A DNA stretch of 25,371 bases from Mnemiopsis leidyi (lineage: Eukaryota; Ctenophora; Tentaculata; Lobata; Bolinopsidae), in the NCBI GenBank assembly GCA_000226015.1, contig JH153473.1:262652-288022 (forward strand), in the 5' to 3' direction. This document shows positions 10,101 through 21,495 of this stretch, piece after piece (position 1 is the first letter of the stretch; every line of letters begins with the position of its first letter). The notes beneath the pieces are model-generated. The model was not told the DNA's origin. It did not search any database and saw only the letters and a list, made by a program, of their open reading frames with translations. A program made the translations under genes and the position numbers.

Positions 10101-11938
10101 AATTAAACGATCTAAGGGAGAGTAATCAGCATTTTGGTCTTGCTTTTAAGCCTTTCGCTGAAGGGGGCAACTTTGGGCCGGATGAAATAGAAACATATCG
10201 CAAAAAGCTTGAGAAATGCAATCTGAAGATTGACAACTGTGAAACATTCATTCTTACCGAACTAGATGGAATGGAGTCCAAATGTCTGGATGCCGCAGTA
10301 GAAATGACAAACAGCTTTGATGCCAGACTAAAAATGCACATCTTGGACGTTGCATTCCTTGAGAAGGTCAACAGCTGGATGTCGAATTGTCAAGTGAAAA
10401 TCAAGACTGAGGTTGCAGCATGTAACATGATGTCCAAGAAGTTGAAAGCCAAGATAGAAAGTCTGAGAAAACTTATAGACAGTTGTGCCAGACCACACCC
10501 CGATAAGCCAGCTGTGAAGCCTGAAGAGGTGCTCGCTGCAATTCCTGATATGTACAATCTGTTCCAGCAGAGGATAAACTACCTGGATTGTGCTAAACCT
10601 CCACCAAAAACTTCTGTTCAGATAAACCCAGACAACCCTGATTTTCAATCCCGAGAGTCGATGCACGATTTTCAAAGTGTAGTCAACCTCACCAAAAATA
10701 TTCTGACGATGTCTCGAAAATACAGTAGCCCCTCGATGGACTCTGAGTCCGTAACCATGGATAGAAGAAAACCTGTTGTAACAGAGCCTTTGTACGAGTG
10801 GTTTGTCGTGAGACAGGATATCCCAAAACCCATGTCCAAGCGGGGTAAAAGTCGGGTCGAGACATCGGAACGAGCTAAGAGACTCGGCTCAGCCTCCTCT
10901 CGCTCCTCCATGATGTCCATGGTTATAACAGACGTACAGTCCTTCATGCCTCTTATCAAGAAGATCCTTCAAGAAACCCAGGGCGCGCTGTTTACTTCTA
11001 GCGAAGCGTACTACTCGCAGTACCAAGGTCCTCCACTGAGAGCAGGTATCGCGGAGACACTGGAGGGTTGTATGGAAGAGCTGAACAAGCGACTCAACAA
11101 CTATTACCTCCAGACTCAGGAGTTCTACAACAAGTGTGTTCAGGACCTGAGAAGTGTGTTGACTGACGTCCTGCAGCTTCACATTGAGGTTCCTCAGCTG
11201 CTGTACGAGGAAATTCTAGAAAAGTACGTCACTGAGGTGTCTCAGAAGACTGCCATAATTAAGCACCAGTTTGATCAGAACAGAGCTAAAATAGCAAACC
11301 AGCGAGAGACAAACAACGTTCAGCTGAAACCGATACTGGGACATCCTAACAGAGAAGTTGATCTGAACAATCTGTGTAGGAAGGAGGAGGATAGAGCTAT
11401 GGAGTCGGGAGATGTTCTTAATGAGTACTACAACGAACTGACTAACACAGAGCGCTCCTTGGCTCAAACTTTCCTGGAATCTATCAACCACTGCACGGAA
11501 CGGCTTATGAACCTGTTTGATCAACTAATAACGACCGATGACGTAATTCTTGGAACAGTAGCAGAAGAAAAGCTCCCGACAACCGTCCTCCTAAAACGTG
11601 AACTTCGAGCCAAACAGGGAGATCAAGCATCACAACCAGGACTTAGTAGAGAAGGACGACCTATAAAGCTGCTGGGACTTGCCGATATAGCGGTGGAGCG
11701 GACCGCCTCCTCCAAGTCCGAACATTTCAAGACAAGCAAGTTTACACCGGTACACGAGGAAGCACTGAGTTCCATGAAGAAGGTGTGCGGGGAGTATAAG
11801 GAACGGTTTGGAGTGGTCATGTCCGAGTTGGAGAATCTCTCGAGCAAGTGGACCGCCAGCGAGGAAAAGTGGAAGAAGCAGTGGTTGTCGTCCGTTCAGC
11901 ATGTACGTAACTTGTATAAACCTAATAACATATCTTAG
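7144..11938 (+). CDS. CCDC180: Coiled-coil domain-containing protein 180 (CCDC180)
   Basis: Four coding exons, all joined in phase 0: 7144-7242, 7429-7578, 7808-7972 and a 3.8-kb exon 8117-11938, giving about 1411 aa (human is about 1700 aa). Residues about 150-570 fit the N-terminal DUF4455 region (EIAYLNADAINLLMDLE; KPPSYT). An acidic Glu-rich linker follows (about 570-625). The middle carries LRHHIHKPRVTRM and the very conserved AEGGNFGPDEI block (about 817-827). The C-terminal DUF4456 region (about 1080-1280) includes LGHPNREVDLNNLC and the TTDDV motif. Long helices and coiled coils dominate. The family is expressed in ciliated and testis tissue, but its axonemal position is not known to me. 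The end is uncertain: CAT|GTACGT at 11902/11903 is a good donor in phase 0 and could lead to an exon at 12366-12518, but reading through to the stop after LYKPNNIS looks natural. Confidence 0.93.
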
Positions 11939-12144
11939 TTTCCTATAAACCGAACTACCTTGCATGAGGTATCATGTCATGACTTATTCTTCACTCTTTG
12001 ATCAGAAGGAATCAAGGAGTAGACTTTTTTCATCTTAAAGCGAGATAGGTTTTCACATGCATTAAACATAGTGGTTAAATTGTTTACTTAAAATTTAGAT
12101 TTAAAGGGTAGGCTTTCTTTTATTTTGATTTCAGATTTATGTTG

Positions 12145-12150
12145 AATAAA
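12145..12150 (+). terminator. Candidate poly(A) signal of CCDC180
   Basis: A canonical AATAAA lies 206 bp after the CCDC180 stop codon. It supports the gene ending at 11938 rather than continuing into the 12366 acceptor. Confidence 0.4.
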
Positions 12151-12773
12151 AACGTATTTACTGGAAATGGGGGTTCTGCGTTAGATCGTTTTATACTGGG
12201 TTCAGATTCAGGGTTCAAATTAACTTATTAAGTTATCGCTGCTTTTTAAATGCTAGGGTCGCTGCCTTTATAATTTATTCACAGACATAATTTGCCAGCC
12301 AATTTGCTGGAATTGTATACATAAATGGATGATTTTTTCGTTTATCTAAATTGTTTTATTTTCAGAGAACAAGCTACACCGTTCAATTTCAAATCATATA
12401 CAAAAGACCACCTCACCGCCTCTCATCAAATCAATTTTGTCAACAAATCGCCGAGTTCTTGTTTTTACCCCTCCCTGGCTTCAACAAAGATTTTACAAAC
12501 AATAAAAAGCGATTTTAGCATAAATAGGGATTTTAAGAATGGGATGGAATATTTTAGTCATTTTAAATATTTTATCAAATTTAGCAAGCATCAAAAATTC
12601 ATTTTACACAGCAGCACACAGTTAGTTTATACTTATCATTCATCTAATTATCTGCCACTTATGTACATTCAATACACATGCACAATACACATACATTCAT
12701 GTACAATGTACAACAAACTACCGCTAGCGATTAAACCCATTTGACCCTTCACTGACACATAGGGATCGATGAA
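12151..12773. other. CCDC180-EFCAB6 intergenic region
   Basis: AT-rich sequence. It contains an open frame 12325-12744 (139 codons, + strand) with no family I recognise, and a TTTTCAG acceptor-like site at 12359-12365. Low-complexity CA/TA-rich sequence occupies about 12660-12715. A pyrimidine-rich stretch ending in CATAG (12762) stands 11 nt before the EFCAB6 start. Confidence 0.4.
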
Positions 12774-15700
12774 ATGCCCACAGTAGCCTCAGAGTTGCGG
12801 CTGTTGAGACCCTCTACACGATGTGCGACTATCACTCCCCGCCCTGCGGACTACAAGAGTGCTAGAGGGGGCAGTGGTCTGTCAGGGATCACTCACCATA
12901 CTCCTAAACCAGCTCCTAATGGTATGTACGGATAAAAATAAAGCACAGATTGTTGTCTACCCGTGAGCCCACTGATCCGCTTTTCCTATATTTTACTAAC
13001 CCCAAAAACTCTAAGATGCGGCGCGATTCATTAAGAGCTTGAAGCACACGATTGCAATGGATTAAACTTAAGGATTGAGGATATTTCAAAGGAACAGTAG
13101 CTTAACACTGTTAGTATATCTTCAGTCGCTAACGCATTTCTAACGAGTCTAGGGGACTATGATGAGCCCTCCAGTCCTCAACCAGAGAAACATCTTACCG
13201 GGGATGAGCTTCTCTCTCAGCTCAAGGACAAGATCAGATCTCATTATCCAGAAATCAAACAGGTACGATAGACAGCACACTCGAGTTCCATTTGATCAGT
13301 CTTGCCTAGTTTGTTATCATATGATGAATGATTCTGATTCGCTCCATTTACAATAGGAATAGGAATACAATTTAGAAATGGGCAGGTTTAAGATTTCATA
13401 TCTTTCATGATATAATTTTACAGGCGTTCCACTCTTTCGATGTAGACAGAAGTAGTTTTGTCGGATTGGAAGACTTCCGCAAAGTGGTAGAAAATTTCAT
13501 CTTCCCTCTGACAAGATCACAGTTTGACGAGCTGGTCAGAAAAATAGACGGAGTTTCTAATCAGAGACTGAACTACAATCAGTTCATGTTCAAGATAAAG
13601 AAGGGTGGTTTATCAAGAGAGACTCCTATTTTAGGTCGGGTTACTCCGGCTAGTGATACACTTGACAACGTCGTGTCTAAACTTCAACAAAAGGTGACGG
13701 TAGAACTTTGTTTTTGTGGTGTCGATATGTACTTGTTTTGGATGCCAATACTAAATCCCGATCTTTTAAGGTGTTGACTTATCGCTATTGATTATATTTA
13801 AAATCTCGCTTCACTTTTTAAGTTTTTCAGTTACAAGAGAATGGTCCGAAAATCAGTAAAGCTATGAGGATGTTTGACATAAAGCTGGATGGTAAAATAA
13901 AGAAGTCCGATTTGAAGAGAGTGATAGAGAACTTCGCTTTTCACATCACAAAGGACCAGTTCGAAAAGTAAGAAGATAATATCAGTTGCCTTAATTATTG
14001 TGTAATTTCAAGTGTATGAGCTTATAATCCGTTTGTTGGGCTACTAAAGTCGTAATTCAAACAACGCTTATTGCAGATTGTGTTCACACTTCGAAGTACC
14101 ACGTGAAGGGACATGTGACTACATGTCCTTCCTGAGATCTGTAGTAGCTACCCAGCTCCCTATCAAGTCTTCCTCGTCTACTCCTACACGTTCACTAGTT
14201 ATCTACGAGGAGGAGGAGGCGGAGAAGCAGGCCGAGCAGGAACCTGCTGAAGAGTTGTGGTGTGAAACTGTTCCTCTGGTAGAGGTCGAGATCAAACTCA
14301 GGAACAAGGTTTGTATCCATCAGGAAATTGAGAATGTGGTTCAGAATGGGAAGCTTAAACTAAGACACAATCATCGCATATTCTTGGTAAACTTACCGAA
14401 ATCTTAACATGTAAATGTGTCTTATAAAAGTCAGATAAATACATATTATCTCAGATAAAACACAAGATACAGCTGTTATTCCGAACTTTTAAATCCATGG
14501 ATATACACGGGGAAGGCTACATCACTATCGAGCAACTCCGCAGAGCTCTCAACAAGTTTGCTTTCCCCATGACTGACAAAGTTTTTGAAGATCTAATGGA
14601 AAGGTACATTTGTTTATTTATTGAAGTTTTAATTCTATTTTGATCCTAAAATGAAATCATTCAAAAACGCGATATATTTTTTGTCCCTGTGTACTTTTCT
14701 GTGAAATTCAATAGTCAATAACTCAATAGTTGAAATTCTTTAGACGAATGTAGAAATTTCTTAAACTCAATAATTGACATCGCAGGATGGACGTTAAGGC
14801 AAAACACAAGTTGAGATATGAAGCTTTTCTACATAAGATGCAAGACCGAAGAGTGGGTGGCTACGGTCAAACACTGGTCATCAAACCAAACCATAGGTAC
14901 TGAGTTTACTGTAAATACGTACCGAAATTGTTTTTGCGTAATGAATTGTTTGAACTTCAAAGCTTTATTATTATATACATATTTATTTTGGGTTATTTAT
15001 TCTTTATGTTTCAGATACCACCCAGTGATTGAAACCACCGAAGAAGTAAATTTAGACACTCTGTTAGAAAAACTGAAGAGTAAAATCATCAATGGATATA
15101 GTTCAGTCAGACAAGCTTTCCTTGTGTTTGACGAGGTTGGTAATCATTGAAGTTTTTCTGGTGCAAGGTTTTTCATTCATTATATTATAGGTATTAATAT
15201 ATAGTTAGTAACACGATCGGCCCTGCTTTAGATTTTCTTTATCGATTTTTATCTTTACAGAACAGGAGCGGAAAGATTTCAAGAAAAGATTTTAAAAATG
15301 TTATAGACGGTTTCTGTTTTCGAATGACAGAATCTCAGTTTGCCAAATTGATGACAATCCTCGATCCTGGCAACCGCGGATCAGTTTCGTACCTCAACTT
15401 TTTTAAACTGTTCGAGGACTCAGAATCAAGTGTAAGTTTTCTTGCATTTCACAAACAACACATTTCATGTGCGACCTGCGTTTTAATTAACGAAAATCAT
15501 TATCAAGATCGCCTTGTCTAACACCGATAAATCAGTACTGAGGTTTTTCTCTGTTTTCAGGAAGCACATAAGTGGTTGAACTCAGTTCACCGTGTTAACC
15601 CACACAAAACACCCAAATACTTGGGAGACGCTGAGTTTGAACAACTTCTAGCCAAGAAAGTATCAGATGAGAGCAAGATGGTGGCTTTATCATTCCAACA

Positions 15701-18700
15701 ATACGATCGTGATAATACTGGAACAGTCAGCAAGTCCCAGCTCAAGAAGTTTCTAGAAAGATTCAACATTCCCTTCTCCAAGGTTTTTATCACATTAATT
15801 ACATATTTACATTAACATTAATACTCGTAATCATGCTCGATTGACGTTCACATTGCCCAATCTAACCTCTAGCTTATTTACCTATTGAAAATACTCCTTG
15901 TTATGTTTTAAATTACATTATTATTTAAATTACATTTCAGATCTTGTATAAATCTGTAAACTGTCTAAGTTCTTCATCGTTACTCTTATCAGCATGTCAT
16001 GAGCTCCTTAAATACAACCAGTATTAACTTCAATCCAGAAGTATTTTCAAATTTCAAAGAAGATTATCCCTACAGGCTCAGTTCGACAAACTAGCTAACC
16101 GTTGTGTCCCTAACTCCGACGGTACAATCATGTTCTACGAATTTATGAGAAAGTTGGGTGCTGAAGTTGATTTAGAGGACCGAGGATTTAGTCAGAAAAT
16201 AGCTGAAGAAACTGTAGCTTCAGAATTTGACAGGTATTAGGCTTTTATAAGGGATTATTGCAATGTCTCGCGTGTATGAGTGAATTCATCCATGAGCAAC
16301 TTTGCAATTCATTTTTCAAAGCTCAGAGCTGTGTTTTTACTCAGCAATGTTACACTCCCAACGCTGTAGTGCATGCCAACACTGCTTGAAAACACGTCAC
16401 GTGATTAAAGAAGCTGTGAGTTAATTGCGTGTTATCAGTACTGTTGTGCACTCCAGTCGGTAACATCTTATAGTAGATAATATAGTAATCAGTAATCAGA
16501 GGATTTTACCAGCTCCGTCAGGATTGCTAGCTCACAGCAAAATAACAACATCTCTGTGTTTCAGGATGCAGAGGCACAGAGAGAAGCTGGAGGTGGTTGC
16601 ACAGCGAGCCCTGGATCACACTAAGGGTCAGACTACCGGTGAGATCCTGGTTCAACTCCAGGATTATCTACATCAACGTGCTAGTGACATGAGGAAGCTG
16701 TTTGTTAAGTACGATGAGAATGGAGCCGGCCGTATCACACGTGCTCATTTCAAAAAGGTGAGATTAATTGGCAGTTTTAAGTTCTTCATGTGTATCCATC
16801 ACATAGCGGTTTTTAGTAAGATATATTATACGACAATGTTTTTTCTGTCTTATCAGGGTCAACAGGAACACATGTGCTTAGTTAGTTTTGTATTATCATA
16901 TAATATAATACTTTTCCGGATCCGATTTGGAGGTTTGATCACCAAATCCTACTGTGACCTGATAATTTTCACAGTTTTTGTTTAAAGCTGGTTTTGTCAT
17001 GGACGATGCTCAATTCAAAGAGTTGTGTGGAGTGATGAAAGTTGGAAAGTCGCTATCCTACCAGGACTTCTTAGATCATTTCCAGCGAATGAACAATGCT
17101 GAATACGCAGAGAAGATGAAAACATCCTGGGTTAGTAAAAACTACGTCTATATCTGTAATTTGACGCAAGTCTTTCAAAGCTGTAATGGGTTAATGTTCA
17201 TGGTAAACTGGAACATCGTCTTAAGTCATCTAAACAATCCCCCAGACTCCGAAGATCGTACCGGGCGCTCAAGTTCAGGGAATGTCATGTGAAGACGGGA
17301 TGAAGTTGTTCAACACAAAGATTCAGAACAGCTACAAGAACTTGCGTGCTGCGTTCCACGCCATGGACCGTGATAATGATGGACTGGTCAATAGGACAGA
17401 TCTTGTAGCACTGCTCACAAAGCTTCTCATTCCAATGAAGAGGGAGGATATCAATGACATGTGGTGTAAGATATCAGACGGTAAGTTTGATTGTATGAAT
17501 TATTTCAACAGAACAGAATGGTTTTAAAGTGATAACCTCGCAGGAACTAGATTAACATCAGTGTTGAACCAGTACTGAACGCTACCTGTGCAGGAAAGAA
17601 GAGAATTAACGTACAACAGTTTGTAACTGTATTTGAAGAAACAGAAGATGTCAACAACCACAAATGGCTCGTCTCGGTACACCGCTCTAACGATATTATT
17701 CTCCCTGAACAGATGAAGGGAGATGCGGTCCTCAAAACTTTCCGAATGAAAGCCCTGGATCAATATTATTCCCTTAGTAAGGTATACATACTATGGATTT
17801 CTTGCTTACAATTGGAGAAAATTTCATTATTTCTCTCAATCTCATGCTGCACGTATTTTGTAATTTGGCAAGTAAACGCGACTTGATGTAAGAATATTGA
17901 CGAGGTTCTCCTTTGCAGTGTTTTATGTCTATTGACAAAGATGGCAAAGGAAAACTCAGCAAGAAGAAATTAAGACAAGCGCTACACGACTTCTGTATTC
18001 CTATTGGAAATGAAGAGTTCCAAAAACTCTGGCTTCAGTGAGTAGTTTCTGACAATTCATGTTCGTATTCTACAATTCATTGATATAGTTTAAGATTCGG
18101 AATGCGAAAGCTAAATAATTTTAGTTTGATGGAAGGCGATGAAAAATTTGATTTTATCACTCGTTTTTCAGTTTTGATGATGATCGTACGGGCTACATCG
18201 ACCACGAGCAGTTTGTCCGTAGAGCTGCTGAAGATTTCAATCCGGGAGACAACGCCGGAACGAGCACTAACATAGTGACTAACAGTCAAGATACCGCTAA
18301 CGATTTCAGTAACGGACAGTTGTGTCGACGTGAGGACCTGCTTCTCAACCAGCTGAACACTTTGCAGTGCATGAGCAACGACGAACTTGAAAAACAATTC
18401 AGGTAAGTGCCTCAACCTTTATGTAATTTCTTATGTTCGTGAAATTTTTACAGACTGTCTGCTACCTGTTTACGGTCATTGCTGTTGTTCACGTTCAGCC
18501 GCTCTCGTTATATACTCCATGTGGATTGTGACATAAATATTCGTCACACAATTAAAGTCTAGTTTACCGCGCGCGCGATAAGTTTTTAATGATTAAAATA
18601 CTTTGCCTCTCACAGCTTTTTGCCAGTTAAATAGAAATTAATTTAATTTGCCCTCTTATCGCTATCACGTTACTACGTAAACACAGCAGCGACTAATTAG

Positions 18701-21495
18701 CCATTCTCAATTCTAAGATAAATCTCTTCAGGCTGAACATGCACGAGCATTTCCCAAGTTTACGTGCTGCCTTTAAAGCTGCTGATCGTGAAAATCTGGG
18801 ATATCTTCGTAAAATTGACCTGAGACGGATTTTATTTGACTTCAATTTCCTGGTTGATGACAACCAGTTTGATTTCATAATGAAACGATGTGGCATGGAA
18901 AAAAAGACTAGAATGAGTTACGAGAAATTCCTCAAGTTCTTTGAGAGTGCCCAGTCCACCCCAACTGGTATCGAGAACTTTAATTCTCTGGAGAACAGGT
19001 ATGAGAAAAGCAACTTAAGTTCATAATTTGTTTCTATGAAATCAGTCATAGCAGTTGAACATCTGCTAATCTATGATATTAAGTTAAATTTCTTACGAAA
19101 AGATACCTCTCTAGTACCCCTGTATTGTGACCTGTCCCCTGACATCACATCTTCCCAGAATCGCCCCTCACATCTCAACTTCCCAGAATCGCCCCTCACA
19201 TCTCGTCTTACCCGGACCTGAGCCCGGCTGAAGCTGAAGCCAGGATGAGATACTGCATATCCGAAATAACAGAAGTGTTGATGCAAGCTTTCGGAGCTGT
19301 CGACCTCAAGGAGCATGGGATTGTTGGGACTGATGTCGTTCGACGTGTTTTGGATAACTTCTGTTTTATTATGACCAACAAACAGTTTAACGTGAGTGGA
19401 CAATTTAATTGCCTTATTTCAAATCACTTTTGTACAGATTCCTGAGATATTGTAGCTCTTCTCGACTTATCTATGCCATTTGATGTTTTCAGAGTTTCGC
19501 AAAGAATTTCCCATATGTCTCGGACGGAAGTGTTGATTACAAACAGTTCCTGGATCAATTCTCCGACATAAACTCTGAGGAGGTTTGTTATAATGGGGTC
19601 TGAGGAGGTTTGTTATAATGGGGTCAGAATTAACGTCGGAACTTTCTAATATGTTTTTCAATGTACGCTTTCTATCTAACATAAGCGGTATTCAAAAATA
19701 TCAAGGATTTAATAGTAACTGGAATTGCAGTGCTCTATTGATATAGACCGACTGAGAAAGGTAAGCTGCATGTCCGGACGTCTTGAAGTGATCTCCGTGT
19801 GTGTGTAATGAACTATTTGGTGATGTGCCTGTGGTCAATGAGATCTTACTTTTATTCCATACTCTTATAATTCATCGGATTGTTACAATGTTACATTGTT
19901 ACCCATGTATATTGATTACAAAACATCATTGATGCCTGAAATGAATATTGATATAACGTATCTAATATCTATATCTATTCGTGATTAAACAATTTTTGAA
20001 ATCAACGTCACAGTTGTTAACTTAATTGCACGCGAGTTATTTACTTTTAAAAGCCCATTAACAATTCACCTGAACTTCAGGACAGTAAAGCGTGGCTTGA
20101 AGCAGTGCTGGGTCCACACAACGGAGCTAAGACTCCCAGCTCCAGACTATCTAACACACCCAGTCGTATACGCCGATCTTCCTCTGTGAGTATTTGATAA
20201 ATAATTGGAAATATTAAAGTTTCAAGTGGTAGAAGTTTATACTGTAGTTACATGTAATATCCCGACCCTTTTTGAAGATTCCATGATCTAAGACTACCAC
20301 ACAGTGCTCCAACTTGCTGGCCGCTCCTAAACGTCCTTCAACCGCCCCCTTCGTGTCCGCCGATCACGTGGAACAAAGTATAGACAACGCTGTGTCTGAG
20401 AACTGGATGGAACTGTACAAATTCTTCAAATCTCAGTCTACTGACTACGTCACTGTTCCTACTGATGTTTTCAAAGGTAGGGTATTACGAAATGAACTGA
20501 TTTTCTATGATCATAAATTGTCTGTCAGGCTAACTTTTACCAAAGCATGATGTTATTAAATATTAAGGTATTATACGTACTTTACCACTCTTAGCATTCC
20601 CTCTCTCCACAATAATCTGATTTACATATCCTAACTTCACAGGTGGTCTTAGCCGAGCAGGAATTCAGCTAAGTGACGGAGATTTAGACACGCTCTGTAG
20701 AAAATACGATGTGCACGGTAACAAGAGTATAAGTTACTCTGCTTTCTTGAAAAGGTTCAGTGCTATTGGCCGTGTCAGCTCTAGAAATAGTGACAGAGAC
20801 TCACACATGGTATGTTGATCTTGATTTCTGGGATTTTTATTTGTAACCTCTGTTGAAGTTTGTTTCGTGCTGACATTTTTTGAATTTTTCAAACCTCAGA
20901 CAAATTCTTCTAATCAGCTTTTGCTTAGTCCCTCAGATCCGGTCGAATTAGCAACTTTAGTTACAATCTGTCCCGAGCAGCATCCTGTACCAGTCTGGAC
21001 TTCAGACCCGACTCAGCTAGGACGGTGTCCCGGTCTCTGGTCAGTCAGATGAGTCTCAGAAGATCTGCCACTAACCTAGGTGACTTGACACCCGGACCAG
21101 GCATCAACCCCCCGGAGTATGTCATCTCAAGTATTGCTTCACACGTTGTCAGAGATTGGAAGAAACTCAGAAAGGAATTTAAGGTACGTGTGACAAAACT
21201 TTATGGAATTCAGAAATGGTTTTTCCTTTATCTCGCGTTTCTTGGAATTCACACATAAATCTTTTAAGTATCTTAGACAATAGATACTTATAGCAAACAT
21301 TTTCAGAGTTACGACACAAAGTCTAAAGGATGGATATCAACTCGAGATTTTAGAATTGCTATGAGAAGCAACCACGTCGACATATCAGAATCAGATTTTA
21401 GCGATCTTATTCACTTTTACGATTCTCAGTCCGCCGGGAAGGTTTATTACAACGACTTTTTGAGAGCTTTCCTGTCGATGACGACGGTGGATTAG
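12774..21495 (+). CDS. EFCAB6: EF-hand calcium-binding domain-containing protein 6 (EFCAB6/DJBP)
   Basis: 26 exons: 12774-12921, 13153-13262, 13424-13693, 13831-13967, 14077-14308, 14455-14603, 14786-14896, 15015-15135, 15261-15431, 15561-15782, 16076-16233, 16565-16757, 16975-17130, 17246-17480, 17594-17781, 17919-18037, 18172-18402, 18732-18998, 19187-19391, 19493-19582, 19731-19760 (optional), 20081-20185, 20305-20476, 20643-20809, 20929-21183, 21307-21495. Phases agree at every junction, giving about 1476 aa; human is 1501. The protein is a string of about 18 EF-hand-like units. The most canonical loops are DRDNDGLVNRTD (exon 14), DKDGKGKLSKKK (16), DDDRTGYIDHEQ (17) and DRDNTGTVSKSQ (10); many others lack calcium ligands. 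The last exon ends YYNDFLRAFL plus six residues, as in human EFCAB6. An in-frame TGA at 12753 supports the start. Mammalian EFCAB6 is testis-rich, binds DJ-1 and is found with ciliary microtubule doublets. Confidence 0.95.
19151..19204 (+). repeat. Tandem duplication of an EFCAB6 splice acceptor
   Basis: A 26-bp unit beginning CTTCCCAGAATCGCCCC occurs at 19151-19176 and 19179-19204 (period 28). Each copy carries a CCCAG acceptor (AG at 19157-19158 and 19185-19186). Only the downstream copy continues the EFCAB6 frame; using the upstream one adds 28 nt, shifts the frame and soon meets TGA. Confidence 0.9.
19574..19623 (+). repeat. Tandem duplication of an EFCAB6 splice donor
   Basis: A 25-bp unit beginning TCTGAGGAGGTTTG is present twice in exact tandem (19574-19598, 19599-19623). 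Each copy contains GAGGAG|GTTTGT. The first donor (exon end 19582) keeps the frame; the second would add 25 nt and run into TGA. Confidence 0.92.

Noticed and set aside
8355..11965. Many 67-115 aa minus-strand frames opposite CCDC180
   Set aside because: They are shadows of a long coding exon, with no recognisable protein and no splice or start context.
20867..21052. Open frame that would start EFCAB6 exon 25 earlier
   Set aside because: The frame that matches the family is closed by TAG at 20926-20928. The acceptor GCTTAG ending at 20928 gives phase 0 and agrees with both neighbours; the CTCAG at 20936 gives the wrong phase.
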